Shown: positions 14,245 to 22,409 of the stretch, in pieces
How positions within the stretch are numbered: position 1 is the stretch's first letter
How the letters are laid out: the number at the start of each line of letters is the position of its first letter
Program-made: the position numbers and the translations under genes
Assembly (NCBI GenBank): GCA_035315345.1
Contig: DATFYA010000179.1
Span: forward strand, 1-35,563
Length of the DNA: 35,563 nt
Origin: Candidatus Methylomirabilota bacterium
GTDB taxonomy: Bacteria; Methylomirabilota; Methylomirabilia; Rokubacteriales; CSP1-6
Direction: 5' to 3'
The notes under the pieces: generated by a model
What the model was told of the DNA's origin: nothing
The model's input: only the letters and a program-made list of their open reading frames with translations
Database searches by the model: none

Positions 14245-16296
14245 TCACGCCCGGCGGGCGCGGAGCGCGGCGAGCGCGCGGGTCAGGTCCTGCCGGTCGC
14301 TCTCGGTCAGGGCCGCGCGGCCGAAGCGGGTGCGCTCGTAGTGCTCGGTGATGCGGGAGAAGGCCTCCGCGCGCTCCGGCGCCGCCGCTTCCACGCGCGA
14401 CGCGAACTGACGCGCGGTCTCCGAAGCGCCCGGAAAGAGGCCGCGGCGAGCCAGTAGCCGGAGCGCGCGCCCGTAGAACGCGGGCATGCTCGCGCCCGCG
14501 CGGCTCCGGCCCCGCGCCGGCCCGGTACGTCGCACGAACCAGACCAGGAGCCCGAGGCCCGCGACACCGCCCACGACGAGCAGCGTCGCGCGGTTCCCCC
14601 AGTGCCGCGGCAGGGAGAACCCGAGGCGGAAGTCGGTCGCGCCCCGATGCACCGCCTGGGCGATCTGCACCTGATCGCGCAGGCTCCAGTTGACCACGTA
14701 GCGATACCAGCGCATGCGCGCGGCGTCGAAATAGAGCGACATGGAGCCCGGCAGCGTCTCGACGGTGGTCTCGCCGCGCGGCGACGGATCGAACGTCACC
14801 CAGCCGCGCCCGTCGATGTAGGCCTCGACCCACGAGTGGGCGTCGCTGAGCCGCACCATGAAGTAGCGGCCGTAGGGGTTCCACTCCCCCTGCTGGAAGC
14901 CCGCCACCACGCGGCTCGGAATGCCCTCGCTGCGCAGCATCACCGCCAGCGCGGCCGCGAAGTACTCGCAGTTGCCCGACCGCCGCACGAAGAGGAACTC
15001 CTCCAGCGGCGGCCGGCTGGTCTGTCGCTTCAGCGCGAGGGAGTAGCGATAGCTCGTGCTGAGATGGGCGCTGATCCGCTCCGCGGCGGTCTGCGGATCG
15101 GCCGCGCCGGCGCGGATCGCCCGGGCGAGCTGCGCGACCTCGGGGGACAGCGCGGGCAGCTGCAGGTAGCGCGCCCGCTCCGCCGAGGACAGCGTCGCCT
15201 TGGCGCGCGCGCGACGATCGGGCGGCTCCACCTCCGACTCCACCAGGTAGTGCAGCCGCGCCGGAGCGTGCGAGGTCGACAGGCCCCCCATGTCGTCCAT
15301 CACCAGCGCGGGGGCGCGCAGCTCCATGCGGAGCACGCGCGGGGCGCCGAACAGCGCGTCCGTGCCGATCGGCTCGAGGTAGATCTCCTGCCGCAGCGCC
15401 GGGGTCCGGGTCTCGGGCAGGCCGACGCCGAAGTCGCCGGCGACATCCCGGCGGAGGAAGCGACGCGGGGCGGACATGCCCGACCACGTGATGCCGTCGA
15501 AGTGATCGAAGGCGACACCGCGCCAGCGCAGGGTGGGCAGCCGGGCGGGATCGACCCGCTCGTCGCTGAGGTAGACGCGCATGACCACGGTGTGGTCGTT
15601 CTCGATGTCGCCGAAGCTCCCCAGATCCACGCGATCCGAGAATCCGGTCACCATGCGCCCGACCTGCGCGCGCAAGGGCAGCGCGGCCTGGCCGACGCGC
15701 GGGATGATGAAGAAGAGGCCGCCGGCGAGCGAGAAGGTGATGGCGGCGGCCACCAGGCTCACGCGCGTGAGCGGGCCACGGAAGAATACGCGGCGGGTGG
15801 TGGGGTCGGTGGTCCCGCGCTGGCCCGCCTGGTCCAATTCGGTCACCACGTGATTGAGCATCAGCATCGAGGTGCCCAGCATCAGGAAGAGCAAGAACAC
15901 GAACAGGAAGCTCGGGTTGAAGCTGATCGCCGCGGCGGCCACCAGCATGAAGAACGAGAGCAGCCCCGCGTCGCGGAGGTCCTTCAGGCCGCGGCGCACG
16001 AACAGGCGCAGCAGGATCAGGAACAGCAGGAGGTGGACCATGCCGTCGAGGAGCGAGTAGGCGAGATAGAACAGGTCCACCGTGACCGCCACCGCCGCGG
16101 TGGCCACCAGGCTCCAGCCGAGCAGCGGCCGCACCGCCCCGCGCTCGCGCGCCTGCTCGTGCCCCCAGCCCACCAGGATCGCGACCACCACCAGCGCCGC
16201 CCCCACCGGACCGATGAGCCCGGCGCCGTAGAGCGCGGCCACGCCGGTGCCCACCATGAGGTATGTCAACAGGCGGAGGGCGAGCAGCGCGGGCAT
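14245..16296 (-). CDS. TgpA-type transglutaminase-like membrane protein (DUF3488)
   Basis: A 683-residue protein. The N-terminal 200 residues carry about six membrane helices (DUF3488), then an extracytoplasmic part with a transglutaminase-like domain (about 395-510) whose catalytic triad is visible as C443 (SGNCEYFAAALAVMLRSEG), H487 (SDAHSWVEAYI) and D503 (WVTFDPSPRG), then another membrane helix near 565-585 and a C-terminal cytoplasmic DUF4129-like tail. Pseudomonas TgpA is essential and linked to the cell envelope; its substrate is uncertain. It starts one base after the DUF58 stop and closes the MoxR-DUF58-TgpA operon, a common and conserved trio. Confidence 0.93.
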   Translation of the reverse strand: MPALLALRLLTYLMVGTGVAALYGAGLIGPVGAALVVVAILVGWGHEQARERGAVRPLLGWSLVATAAVAVTVDLFYLAYSLLDGMVHLLLFLILLRLFVRRGLKDLRDAGLLSFFMLVAAAAISFNPSFLFVFLLFLMLGTSMLMLNHVVTELDQAGQRGTTDPTTRRVFFRGPLTRVSLVAAAITFSLAGGLFFIIPRVGQAALPLRAQVGRMVTGFSDRVDLGSFGDIENDHTVVMRVYLSDERVDPARLPTLRWRGVAFDHFDGITWSGMSAPRRFLRRDVAGDFGVGLPETRTPALRQEIYLEPIGTDALFGAPRVLRMELRAPALVMDDMGGLSTSHAPARLHYLVESEVEPPDRRARAKATLSSAERARYLQLPALSPEVAQLARAIRAGAADPQTAAERISAHLSTSYRYSLALKRQTSRPPLEEFLFVRRSGNCEYFAAALAVMLRSEGIPSRVVAGFQQGEWNPYGRYFMVRLSDAHSWVEAYIDGRGWVTFDPSPRGETTVETLPGSMSLYFDAARMRWYRYVVNWSLRDQVQIAQAVHRGATDFRLGFSLPRHWGNRATLLVVGGVAGLGLLVWFVRRTGPARGRSRAGASMPAFYGRALRLLARRGLFPGASETARQFASRVEAAAPERAEAFSRITEHYERTRFGRAALTESDRQDLTRALAALRARRA

Positions 16297-16297
16297 G

Positions 16298-17365
16298 TCA
16301 GGCGAGCGGGATCCGGATCTCGCGGAGTCGGCGGCGGTGGCGACCGGCGTCGAGCGCGGCGGCCGTGTCGGCGACGGGCGCGTCGCCTGCGGCCGGCGAT
16401 CCGGCCGGGTCGTAGAGAGCGAGCGCGGCGAGCACGCGGCGCAGGTGCGGACGGCCGTGGCCGAGCGGCACGTGCACGCCCGGCCCCGCCAGCGCCACGC
16501 TGGCACCGGCGCGGACGAGGGCCACCGCGGCGGACGCGGCCTCGGACAGACCGGCCTCGAGCGCGTCGCTCCCCGCGCGCCCCCGCCCCACCAGCACCAG
16601 GCGCGCGTCGTGGCTCGTGTCGGCTTCCGGCTCGCGCACCATCATGGTCTCGGCCTTGGCGCTGCTGCGCCAGTGGATGAAGCGGGGATCGTCGCCCGAG
16701 CGGTAGTTGCGCAGGTCGTAGAGATCGTCGCCGCGGCCCCGACGGCGCGCCGTCGCGTCGCCCTGCTCGCCCAGGTCACGTAGGGTCTGGGCCGACATCG
16801 GTCGCACCGCCGGGAAGACCAGCACCTCGTCGACGAGCGCGGGGCGGCTCGCCTTCACGAAGAGGCCGAAGGGGAAGCCGGTGGTGATGCGCACGCCGGC
16901 GAGCCGATGGTGTCCGCGCCGCGGCAGTGTCTCCTCCCACGTCGCGACCCGCTCGACTCCCGCCTCGATGCGGCGGAAGTACACGAAGCGCCGGCCCGAC
17001 TCGATGGTCTGCGCCACCGGCGCGAGTAGCGCCACCGTGATCGAGTACGAGGTCAGCGCGCGCTTGCGGTTGACGATGCGGGCGCCGAAGACGGCGGGCT
17101 GCCCGGCATAGATCTCGGCGGGCACGACGCCGGTCAGCGCGAGGCCGCGCATCGCCTGCTCGGAGAGGATGCCCGAGACCACCACGAGGGCGAGCAGGGC
17201 CGAGACCAGCAGGTAGAGGAGGTTGTTGCCGGTGTTGATGGCGGCCACGCCCAGCGCCACCGCGACCAGGAGGCACCACCAGCCGTCGCGGGTCGGCTTG
17301 ATGGTCCGGCGCGGGCGGAACAGCGGCCGGATCGCGGCCAGGAGCGCCGACCAGATCAGCTTCAC
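16298..17365 (-). CDS. DUF58 domain protein (MoxR partner)
   Basis: A 355-residue protein with two membrane helices near the N-terminus (about 30-70: GWWCLLVAVALGVAAI and NLLYLLVSALLALVVVSG), a beta-rich middle, and the DUF58 core GRGDDLYDLRNYRSGDDPRF followed by IHWRSSAKAETMMVREPE, part of a von Willebrand-like fold. DUF58 proteins are regularly encoded beside MoxR ATPases and probably act with them as a chaperone pair. The start is probably the GTG at 17365, 8 nt beyond the MoxR stop; no good Shine-Dalgarno is seen and coupling to MoxR is likely. A longer open frame upstream is a shadow of the MoxR gene. Confidence 0.9.
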   Translation of the reverse strand: MKLIWSALLAAIRPLFRPRRTIKPTRDGWWCLLVAVALGVAAINTGNNLLYLLVSALLALVVVSGILSEQAMRGLALTGVVPAEIYAGQPAVFGARIVNRKRALTSYSITVALLAPVAQTIESGRRFVYFRRIEAGVERVATWEETLPRRGHHRLAGVRITTGFPFGLFVKASRPALVDEVLVFPAVRPMSAQTLRDLGEQGDATARRRGRGDDLYDLRNYRSGDDPRFIHWRSSAKAETMMVREPEADTSHDARLVLVGRGRAGSDALEAGLSEAASAAVALVRAGASVALAGPGVHVPLGHGRPHLRRVLAALALYDPAGSPAAGDAPVADTAAALDAGRHRRRLREIRIPLA

Positions 17366-17373
17366 CGCCGGCT

Positions 17374-18315
17374 TTACCGCGGGACGGGCACGTCCTGGAG
17401 AATGGCCGTGACCGCCGCCTCGGCGTCCATGCCGACGGCGGCCGAGCCGGCCACCGAAGCCTTCACGATCACCCGGTGGGCGAGCGCGGCCACCGCGAGG
17501 TCCTTGATGTCGTCGGGCAGCAGGTAGTCGCGGCCGTCGGCGAGCGCCCGGGCCCGCGCCGCGCGCAGCAGCGCGAGCGAGCCGCGCGGGCTCACGCCCA
17601 GGGCGAGGAGCGGCGAGCGGCGCGTGGCGGTGACCAGCGCCACCAGGTAGTCGAGCACCGACTCCTCGGCCCGCACCCGCTCGGCGGCCTCCTGCAGGCC
17701 CAGCACCTCCTCGGCCAGCACCACCGGGGCGAGCCCGGCGGGCGGCGGCGTGGCGTCGCCGCGCAGCACCGCCTTCTCGTCGGCGGGGCCCGGGTAGCCG
17801 ATGCGGATGCGCAGCAGGAACCGGTCCAGCTGCGACTCCGGCAGCGGATACGTGCCCTCGTACTCGCGCGGGTTCTGGGTGGCCAGCACCATGAAGGGGC
17901 GCGGCAGCGGATACGTCGAGTGGTCGAGCGAGACCTGCGCCTCGTTCATGGCCTCGAGCAGGGCCGACTGCGTCTTGGGCGTCGTGCGGTTGATCTCGTC
18001 GGCGAGCACGATGTTCGTGAAGAGCGGCCCCGGCTTGAAGACGAACTCCGCGCTCTTGGGCTCCCACACCGTGACGCCCAGCACGTCGGAGGGCAGCATG
18101 TCGGAGGTGAACTGGATGCGCTGGAACGAGGCGCCGATGGACCGGGCCAGCGCGGCGGCCAGCGTGGTCTTGCCCACGCCGGGCACGTCCTCGATGAGCA
18201 GGTGGCCGCGGGCGACCAGGCCGATGACGGCCAGCCGGACGACCTCGGCCTTGCCGACCAGGGTCCGGCCGACGCTGTCCTCGAGACGCCGGATGATCTC
18301 CGTCGAGCCACCCAT
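17374..18315 (-). CDS. MoxR family AAA+ ATPase
   Basis: A 313-residue MoxR-type ATPase. Walker A is IEDVPGVGKTTLA (about 41-53), Walker B IVLADEINR (about 102-110), the sensor region MVLATQNPREYEGTYPLPE and the arginine-finger region SQLDRFLLRIRIGYP; the C-terminal lid runs from about 215 and includes GVSPRGSLALLRAARARAL. MoxR proteins act as ATP-driven chaperones that activate or assemble partners, often with VWA or DUF58 proteins as here. First gene of the operon; a TATAGT box ends 8 nt before its ATG, so its leader is almost absent. Confidence 0.95.
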   Translation of the reverse strand: MGGSTEIIRRLEDSVGRTLVGKAEVVRLAVIGLVARGHLLIEDVPGVGKTTLAAALARSIGASFQRIQFTSDMLPSDVLGVTVWEPKSAEFVFKPGPLFTNIVLADEINRTTPKTQSALLEAMNEAQVSLDHSTYPLPRPFMVLATQNPREYEGTYPLPESQLDRFLLRIRIGYPGPADEKAVLRGDATPPPAGLAPVVLAEEVLGLQEAAERVRAEESVLDYLVALVTATRRSPLLALGVSPRGSLALLRAARARALADGRDYLLPDDIKDLAVAALAHRVIVKASVAGSAAVGMDAEAAVTAILQDVPVPR

Positions 18316-18323
18316 GGAGTTCC

Positions 18324-18329
18324 ACTATA
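18324..18329 (-). promoter_or_regulatory. -10 box of the MoxR operon
   Basis: TATAGT on the minus strand, followed by 8 nt and the ATG at 18315. Confidence 0.45.
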
Positions 18330-18380
18330 CCGTACGCGGATTTTTCACTCGGCGCGCTGGTCCGCTCCCGCGTCATCGGC

Positions 18381-18386
18381 TACAAT
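18381..18386 (+). promoter_or_regulatory. -10 box of the polysaccharide deacetylase gene
   Basis: TACAAT followed by 9 nt and the ATG at 18396. It lies about 50 bp from the divergent MoxR -10 box. Confidence 0.45.
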
Positions 18387-18395
18387 GCGCGCGCC

Positions 18396-19247
18396 ATGGC
18401 CCTCGAGCCGCCCGCGCCGCCCCGCTGGCCCAACGACGCGCGCACCGCCTGCGCGTTCACCTTCGATCTCGACGCCGAGACGCTGTGGATGGCGCGCGGA
18501 GTCAGCGAGCCGGTGGCCCTGTCGCAGGGCCGCTTCGGCCCGGTGGAGGCGTTGCCCCGCATCCTCGCGCTGCTGCGCACGCACGAGATCCGCGCGTCGT
18601 TCTTCATCCCGGCCTGGGTGGCCGAGCACTATCCGGACGCGGTGCGCGCCATCGCCGACGGGGGCCACGAGATCGGCTGCCACGGCGACGAGCACGAGCG
18701 GGTGAGCGATCTGCCGCCCGACCGCGAGGAGGCCATCCTCGTCCGCAGCGTCGAGGTGCTCACCCGCCTGGGCAAGACGCGGCCCGTCGGCTATCGCGCG
18801 CCGGCCTGGCAGCTGTCCGCGGCCACCGTGGCCCTGCTGGTCAAGCACGGCTTCGCCTACTCGTCGAACATGATGGATCGGCTCTCCCCGTACCTGCACG
18901 ACGCGGTGGGGGGCCGCCGGATCGTGGAGATCCCGGTCTCGTGGGTCCTCGACGACGCGCCGTACTTCATGTTCACCGGGCAGCGGTCGATGCAGCCGCC
19001 CGGACCGGTGCTGCAGGGCTGGCTCACCGAGTTCGAGGGCATCGCGGAGGCGCGCGGAATGACGAACTTCACGTTCCATCCTCAGATCATCGGGCGGCCG
19101 TCGCGACTGGCCTGCCTGCGCGAGCTGATGGACCACGTGCGCCACACCCCGCGGGTGTGGATCGCCTCGCTCGCCGAGATCGCGGCCCACTACCGCGCCA
19201 CGATGGAGCGTGGCGCGAGCGCGGCGGGCTACGCTAAGAGCGTGTGA
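18396..19247 (+). CDS. Polysaccharide deacetylase (NodB-homology) family protein
   Basis: A 283-residue carbohydrate-esterase-4-type protein. The metal-binding and catalytic motifs are FTFDLDAET (base and metal aspartates, about 24-30), GGHEIGCHGDEHERV (metal histidines, about 90-104) and GYRAPAWQLS (about 132-141), and a late histidine appears in NFTFHPQIIGRP. No signal peptide is present, and the protein resembles the intracellular PuuE/allantoinase-like and WbmS-like deacetylases more than secreted chitin or peptidoglycan deacetylases. The substrate is not known. Monocistronic, with a near-leaderless start and a double hairpin after its stop. Confidence 0.9.
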   Translation: MALEPPAPPRWPNDARTACAFTFDLDAETLWMARGVSEPVALSQGRFGPVEALPRILALLRTHEIRASFFIPAWVAEHYPDAVRAIADGGHEIGCHGDEHERVSDLPPDREEAILVRSVEVLTRLGKTRPVGYRAPAWQLSAATVALLVKHGFAYSSNMMDRLSPYLHDAVGGRRIVEIPVSWVLDDAPYFMFTGQRSMQPPGPVLQGWLTEFEGIAEARGMTNFTFHPQIIGRPSRLACLRELMDHVRHTPRVWIASLAEIAAHYRATMERGASAAGYAKSV

Positions 19248-19262
19248 CTACCCTCCGTTCGA

Positions 19263-19281
19263 GCGCGGGCTGCGCCCGCGC
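19263..19281. terminator. Short GC hairpin after the deacetylase gene
   Basis: GCGCGGGC and GCCCGCGC form an 8-bp perfect stem around TGC. There is no T run, as usual at this GC content. Confidence 0.4.
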
Positions 19282-19303
19282 CACCCTGCGGTTTGGGGGA
19301 GGC

Positions 19304-19332
19304 TCGGAGGGGGCTGTCGAGGCCCCCTCCGA
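19304..19332. terminator. 11-bp stem terminator between convergent genes
   Basis: TCGGAGGGGGC (19304-19314) and GCCCCCTCCGA (19322-19332) are perfect complements with a 7-nt loop. It directly abuts the stop codon of the minus-strand LLM gene and lies 57 nt after the deacetylase stop, so it can serve both. Confidence 0.6.
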
Positions 19333-20262
19333 CTAGAAAGCGGGCGCGATCTCGGCCATGAACCGATCGAGCGTGGGGCGCCGATCGGCGGGGAGCAGGA
19401 AGGTCGGAATGAACAGCATGCCCACGCCGGCGGCCTGCAAGGCGCCGAGCTTGTCCTTGATCTGGCTCGGGCTGCCCGCCAGCACGGTGTCGCGCGCCTT
19501 CTCGGCGTCCGCGCCCATCCGCTTCATGTAGGCCTGCTCCGCGCGCTCGACGCCGGCGCGGTCGTCGGCGAACGCCAACACCATCACCGCGGAGCGGAGG
19601 ATCTGCTTGGGATCGCGGCCCACCCGGGCGCAGTGCTCGTCGAGGATGCGGCCCTTGTGCGTCAGCGTGGCCGGGCCGCCCCACACGTTCCAGTGGTCGG
19701 CGTGTTGAGCCGCGATGCGCAGCGTGACCTTCTCGCCGCCGCCGCCCACCATCAGCTCGGGGTGCGGCCGCTGCACCGGCTTCGGCATCAGGGGCGCGTC
19801 GTCCAGCTGGTAGTAGCGGCCCTTGTAGCTCGCGCGCGTCTCCGTCCACAGGGCCTTGAGCACGCGGCAGGCCTCGTCGAGCCGCTTGAGCCGCTCGCCG
19901 GTGCTGTAGAAATCCATCCCGTAGGCGCGGTGCTCGTTCTCCTGCCAGCCCGCGCCGATGCCGCAGATGAGCCGGCCGCGCGAGATGATGTCCACGTTGG
20001 CCGCCATCTTGGCCAGCAGCGCGGGGTGCCGGTAGGTGTTGCCGCTCACGATGGTGCCGACCCGCATCCGCTGAGTCTCGGCGGCCAGCGCAGCGAGCGC
20101 GGTCCAGCACTCGAGCGTGTCGCCCACCCGATCCGCGGTATTGGGCATGAAGTGATCGGTGACGCACGCCGCGTCCCAGCCCGCCTGATCCGCGTAGCGC
20201 CACAGCGCGAGGATCTCGTCCCACGTCGGCCCGGTCATTCCCTGGAAGAGCGCGAATTTCAT
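19333..20262 (-). CDS. LLM-class F420/FMN-dependent oxidoreductase
   Basis: A 309-residue luciferase-like TIM-barrel protein. Landmarks: the start MKFALFQGMTGPTWDEIL, WRYADQAGWDAACVTDHFMP, the AETQRMRVGTIVSGNTYRHPALLAKMAANVD region (span 61-91), ISRGRLICGIGAGWQENEHRAYG, and the late PHPELMVGGGGEKVTLRIAAQHADHWN. The last resembles the F420-dependent families, but no F420 biosynthesis gene is here to confirm the cofactor. Substrate unknown. A TAGCAT box ends 9 nt before the ATG, and a strong hairpin follows its stop. Confidence 0.9.
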   Translation of the reverse strand: MKFALFQGMTGPTWDEILALWRYADQAGWDAACVTDHFMPNTADRVGDTLECWTALAALAAETQRMRVGTIVSGNTYRHPALLAKMAANVDIISRGRLICGIGAGWQENEHRAYGMDFYSTGERLKRLDEACRVLKALWTETRASYKGRYYQLDDAPLMPKPVQRPHPELMVGGGGEKVTLRIAAQHADHWNVWGGPATLTHKGRILDEHCARVGRDPKQILRSAVMVLAFADDRAGVERAEQAYMKRMGADAEKARDTVLAGSPSQIKDKLGALQAAGVGMLFIPTFLLPADRRPTLDRFMAEIAPAF

Positions 20263-20271
20263 GGTGGCTGG

Positions 20272-20277
20272 ATGCTA
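20272..20277 (-). promoter_or_regulatory. -10 box of the second LLM oxidoreductase gene
   Basis: TAGCAT on the minus strand, followed by 9 nt and the ATG at 20262. Confidence 0.4.
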
Positions 20278-20300
20278 CGGGCCGCCGCGCGAGAGGTCAA

Positions 20301-21179
20301 GTGCAATCCGGCATCCTGATCATCCATCCCGGCGCGCTCGGCGACGTGCTGCAGGCGGTGCCCGCGCTGCGCGGCCTCCGCGCCACCGCGCCGCTCGTCT
20401 TCGTGGGCCAGCCGCGCCTGGGCCGGCTGCTCGTCGCGCTCGACGTGGTCGACGAGGCGCGCGGCTTCGACGCGCTCGGCCTCGACGCGCTCTTCACCCG
20501 CGAACCGGTGCCCGCGCCGCTGGCCGCGCTGGCCGCGCGCGGCGATCGCGTCGTCTCCTGGTTCGGCTCGCGCGAGCCCCTCTATCGCGAGCGCCTGGCC
20601 TCGCTCGCGCGCGAGACGATCGTGGCGCCGCCGGTGCCCGAGGAGGAGATCCCGGTGTGGCGTCATTTGATCGCCACCCTCGCGCCGTGGGGCGTCAGCG
20701 TGCCGGAGCCGCCCGGCCCGCTCCGTCTCGCCGGGCCGACACCCGCGCGCGCCACGCTCGTGGTGCATCCGGGCAGCGGCGCGGCGTGGAAGCAATGGCC
20801 GGCCGAGCGGTTCGCCGAGGTGATCCGGGCGGTGACCGCACGGCGTCCGTTGCCGGTCGTCGTCCACCAGGGCCCCGCCGACGTCGCGGCGGCCGACGCG
20901 CTGATGGCGCATCTCCCGACGACCTGGGCGCGCCTCGTGGAGCCGGACCTTCCCACGCTGGCCGCCGTGCTCGCAACCGCGCGCGTCTACCTGGGCGGCG
21001 ATTCGGGCGTGAGCCACCTCGCCGCCGCGATGGGAGCGCCGAGCGTGATCCTGTTCCCGGCGTCGACCCGTCGGCGCTGGACGCCGTGGAGCCCGACCGC
21101 GGTCCCGCTGACCATGACCGGCGAGCCGGACGAGGCGACGCGCGTCACGCGGGAGATCCAGCGGCAGCTCGACGAATGA
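20301..21179 (+). CDS. Glycosyltransferase family 9 (heptosyltransferase-like)
   Basis: A 292-residue GT-B protein. The N-terminal signature ILIIHPGALGDVLQAVPALRGLR matches ADP-heptose:LPS heptosyltransferases. The C-terminal donor-binding half contains LVVHPGSGAAWKQWPAERFAEVI, and the family's closing motif is YLGGDSGVSHLAAAMGAPSVILF (span 233-255). GT9 enzymes add heptose or related sugars to the lipopolysaccharide core. It is shorter than WaaC/WaaF (about 320-350), mostly in the linker. It starts at a GTG with GAGAGG 4 nt upstream and is divergent from the LLM gene. Confidence 0.9.
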   Translation: MQSGILIIHPGALGDVLQAVPALRGLRATAPLVFVGQPRLGRLLVALDVVDEARGFDALGLDALFTREPVPAPLAALAARGDRVVSWFGSREPLYRERLASLARETIVAPPVPEEEIPVWRHLIATLAPWGVSVPEPPGPLRLAGPTPARATLVVHPGSGAAWKQWPAERFAEVIRAVTARRPLPVVVHQGPADVAAADALMAHLPTTWARLVEPDLPTLAAVLATARVYLGGDSGVSHLAAAMGAPSVILFPASTRRRWTPWSPTAVPLTMTGEPDEATRVTREIQRQLDE

Positions 21180-21182
21180 AGA

Positions 21183-21217
21183 ACGGCGCGGACGGCCTCG
21201 CGGCCCGCCCGCGCCGT
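21183..21217. terminator. Bidirectional terminator between GT9 and Dps
   Basis: A 15-bp, nearly perfect GC-rich stem (21183-21197 with 21202-21217, one bulge and loop TCGC) lies 4 nt after the GT9 stop and 22 nt from the Dps stop. Confidence 0.6.
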
Positions 21218-21239
21218 GGTGGTTCCGGCATGCAGCGAC

Positions 21240-21662
21240 CTACTTCTCGTTGAACGAGCGGAGCATCCAGGCCATCTTCTCGTGCTTCTCCATCAGGCCG
21301 GTGAGGAAGTCGTTGGTGCCCGCGTCGTTGTGCTTCTCCATCACCGTCTCGAGATCGGCCCGCAGCGTGCGGACCATCGCCTCGTGATCGGCCTGCAGAT
21401 TGGCGACCATGGTGGCCGCGGCCGGCTGCTTGCCCGGCTGTTCCTTCAGTCGCGAGTGCTGCGAGAACTCGGCCAAGGTGCCGTAGGCCTTGCCGCCCAC
21501 CGAGCGCGCCCGCTCGGCGACCTCGTCCACCATCTCGTCGAGGGCCTCGTACTGCTCCTGGAAGAACTTGTGCAGATCGTTGAACTGCGGCCCGACGACG
21601 TTCCAGTGGTAGTTCCGGGTCTTGGTATAGAGCACGTACTCGTCGGCGAGCAGGTTGTTCAA
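21240..21662 (-). CDS. dps: Dps-family ferritin-like protein with an unresolved or missing start
   Basis: The frame encodes a Dps-type DNA-protecting ferritin. LNNLLADEYVLYTKTRNYHW gives the first ferroxidase histidine, FNDLHKFFQEQYEALDEMVDEVAERA (span 22-47 from L1) supplies the second histidine plus acidic residues, and GTLAEFSQHSRLKEQPGK the loop before helix C. Homology continues upstream of the LNN region as [10 protein letters not shown] but no ATG or GTG and no ribosome-binding site is found there: those bases lie directly after the stop of the helix-hairpin-helix gene. I give the first plausible codon, a TTG at 21662. A 5' deletion that joined the two genes, a frameshifted fusion, or a sequence error would each explain this. 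Confidence 0.7.
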   Translation of the reverse strand: MNNLLADEYVLYTKTRNYHWNVVGPQFNDLHKFFQEQYEALDEMVDEVAERARSVGGKAYGTLAEFSQHSRLKEQPGKQPAAATMVANLQADHEAMVRTLRADLETVMEKHNDAGTNDFLTGLMEKHEKMAWMLRSFNEK

Positions 21663-21690
21663 TGCGCCGACCGGGCCGACGGTTGCGCGC

Positions 21691-22011
21691 CTACTGCTTG
21701 GCGATGACGTGATCCTTGATCTTGTCGTAGGTGGCCTTGGGCATGACCTTCTTCTGCACCAGCTCGTCCTTCCGCTTGTAGGGCCGGTTCTGGACGATCT
21801 TCTTGGCGTAAGCATCCCCGATGCCCGGCACGGTCTTCAGCTGGTCCTCGCTGGCCGTGTTCAGGTCCAGCGGCTCGTGGCTCATCGAATCCTTGGCGGC
21901 GGGCTTCGCGGGCGCCGGGGCCGGCTTGGCCGCCTGAGCCCAGACCGCGGGCGCGCCCAGGGTCCCCAACGAAAACAGCGCGACGACGAGCAGTGCGACC
22001 AATCGCCTCAT
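21691..22011 (-). CDS. Secreted helix-hairpin-helix (ComEA-like) protein
   Basis: A 106-residue protein with a signal peptide ([20 protein letters not shown], then a likely cut after AWAQ), an Ala/Pro/Lys linker, and one helix-hairpin-helix domain: [19 protein letters not shown] followed by [20 protein letters not shown]. The form DLNTAS..L...PGIG..A..I is that of ComEA-type DNA-binding domains, so the protein probably binds DNA or another polymer outside the membrane. AAGGAGG lies 8 nt before the ATG. It lies between the FKBP and Dps frames on the same strand. Confidence 0.88.
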   Translation of the reverse strand: MRRLVALLVVALFSLGTLGAPAVWAQAAKPAPAPAKPAAKDSMSHEPLDLNTASEDQLKTVPGIGDAYAKKIVQNRPYKRKDELVQKKVMPKATYDKIKDHVIAKQ

Positions 22012-22046
22012 GGCAGGTCCTCCTTCTGGTTGAGTGCCACGCCCGG

Positions 22047-22409
22047 TCAGCGGATACCCAGCAGCTCCACCTCGAAGATCAGGGTTGCGCCGGGTGGGAT
22101 GACTCCGCCCGCGCCCCGGTCACCGTAGCCCAGGTGCGCCGGGATGATGAGCTTACGCTTGCCGCCGACCTTCATCGAGCCCACGCCCTCGTCCCATCCC
22201 TTGATGACGCGGCCCTTGCCGATCGGAAACTCGAACGGGGTGCCGCGGTCGACCGAGCTGTCGAACCTCGTGCCGCTCTTGAGCCAGCCCGTGTAGTGCA
22301 CGCTCACCGTGTCGCCGGCCTTGGGCCGGGCGCCGGTGCCTTCCATCAGATCGACGTAGCCCAGGCCCGTCGCGGTCTCCACGACCTGCTCGTCCGACCG
22401 ATCGCTCAT
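22047..22409 (-). CDS. FKBP-type peptidyl-prolyl isomerase, internal start within a longer frame
   Basis: A 120-residue FKBP domain: [20 protein letters not shown], then [40 protein letters not shown] and [18 protein letters not shown] cover the full fold with the usual active-site aromatic residues. FKBPs catalyse cis-trans isomerisation of prolyl bonds. The ATG at 22409 ([11 protein letters not shown]) has only GAGG 9 nt upstream. A stronger AAGGAG sits before another ATG (22422) that opens the 5-codon frame MRDRA, whose TGA overlaps this ATG, which would allow re-initiation. The same frame is open all the way from the glycosyltransferase upstream, so this domain may also be made as a fusion. 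Confidence 0.85.
   Translation of the reverse strand: MSDRSDEQVVETATGLGYVDLMEGTGARPKAGDTVSVHYTGWLKSGTRFDSSVDRGTPFEFPIGKGRVIKGWDEGVGSMKVGGKRKLIIPAHLGYGDRGAGGVIPPGATLIFEVELLGIR

Noticed and set aside
14602-16680. Very long open frames opposite the transglutaminase, MoxR, permease and ligase genes
   Set aside because: They are antisense shadows typical of high-GC coding sequence; they have no domain signatures and low-complexity His/Arg/Gly composition.
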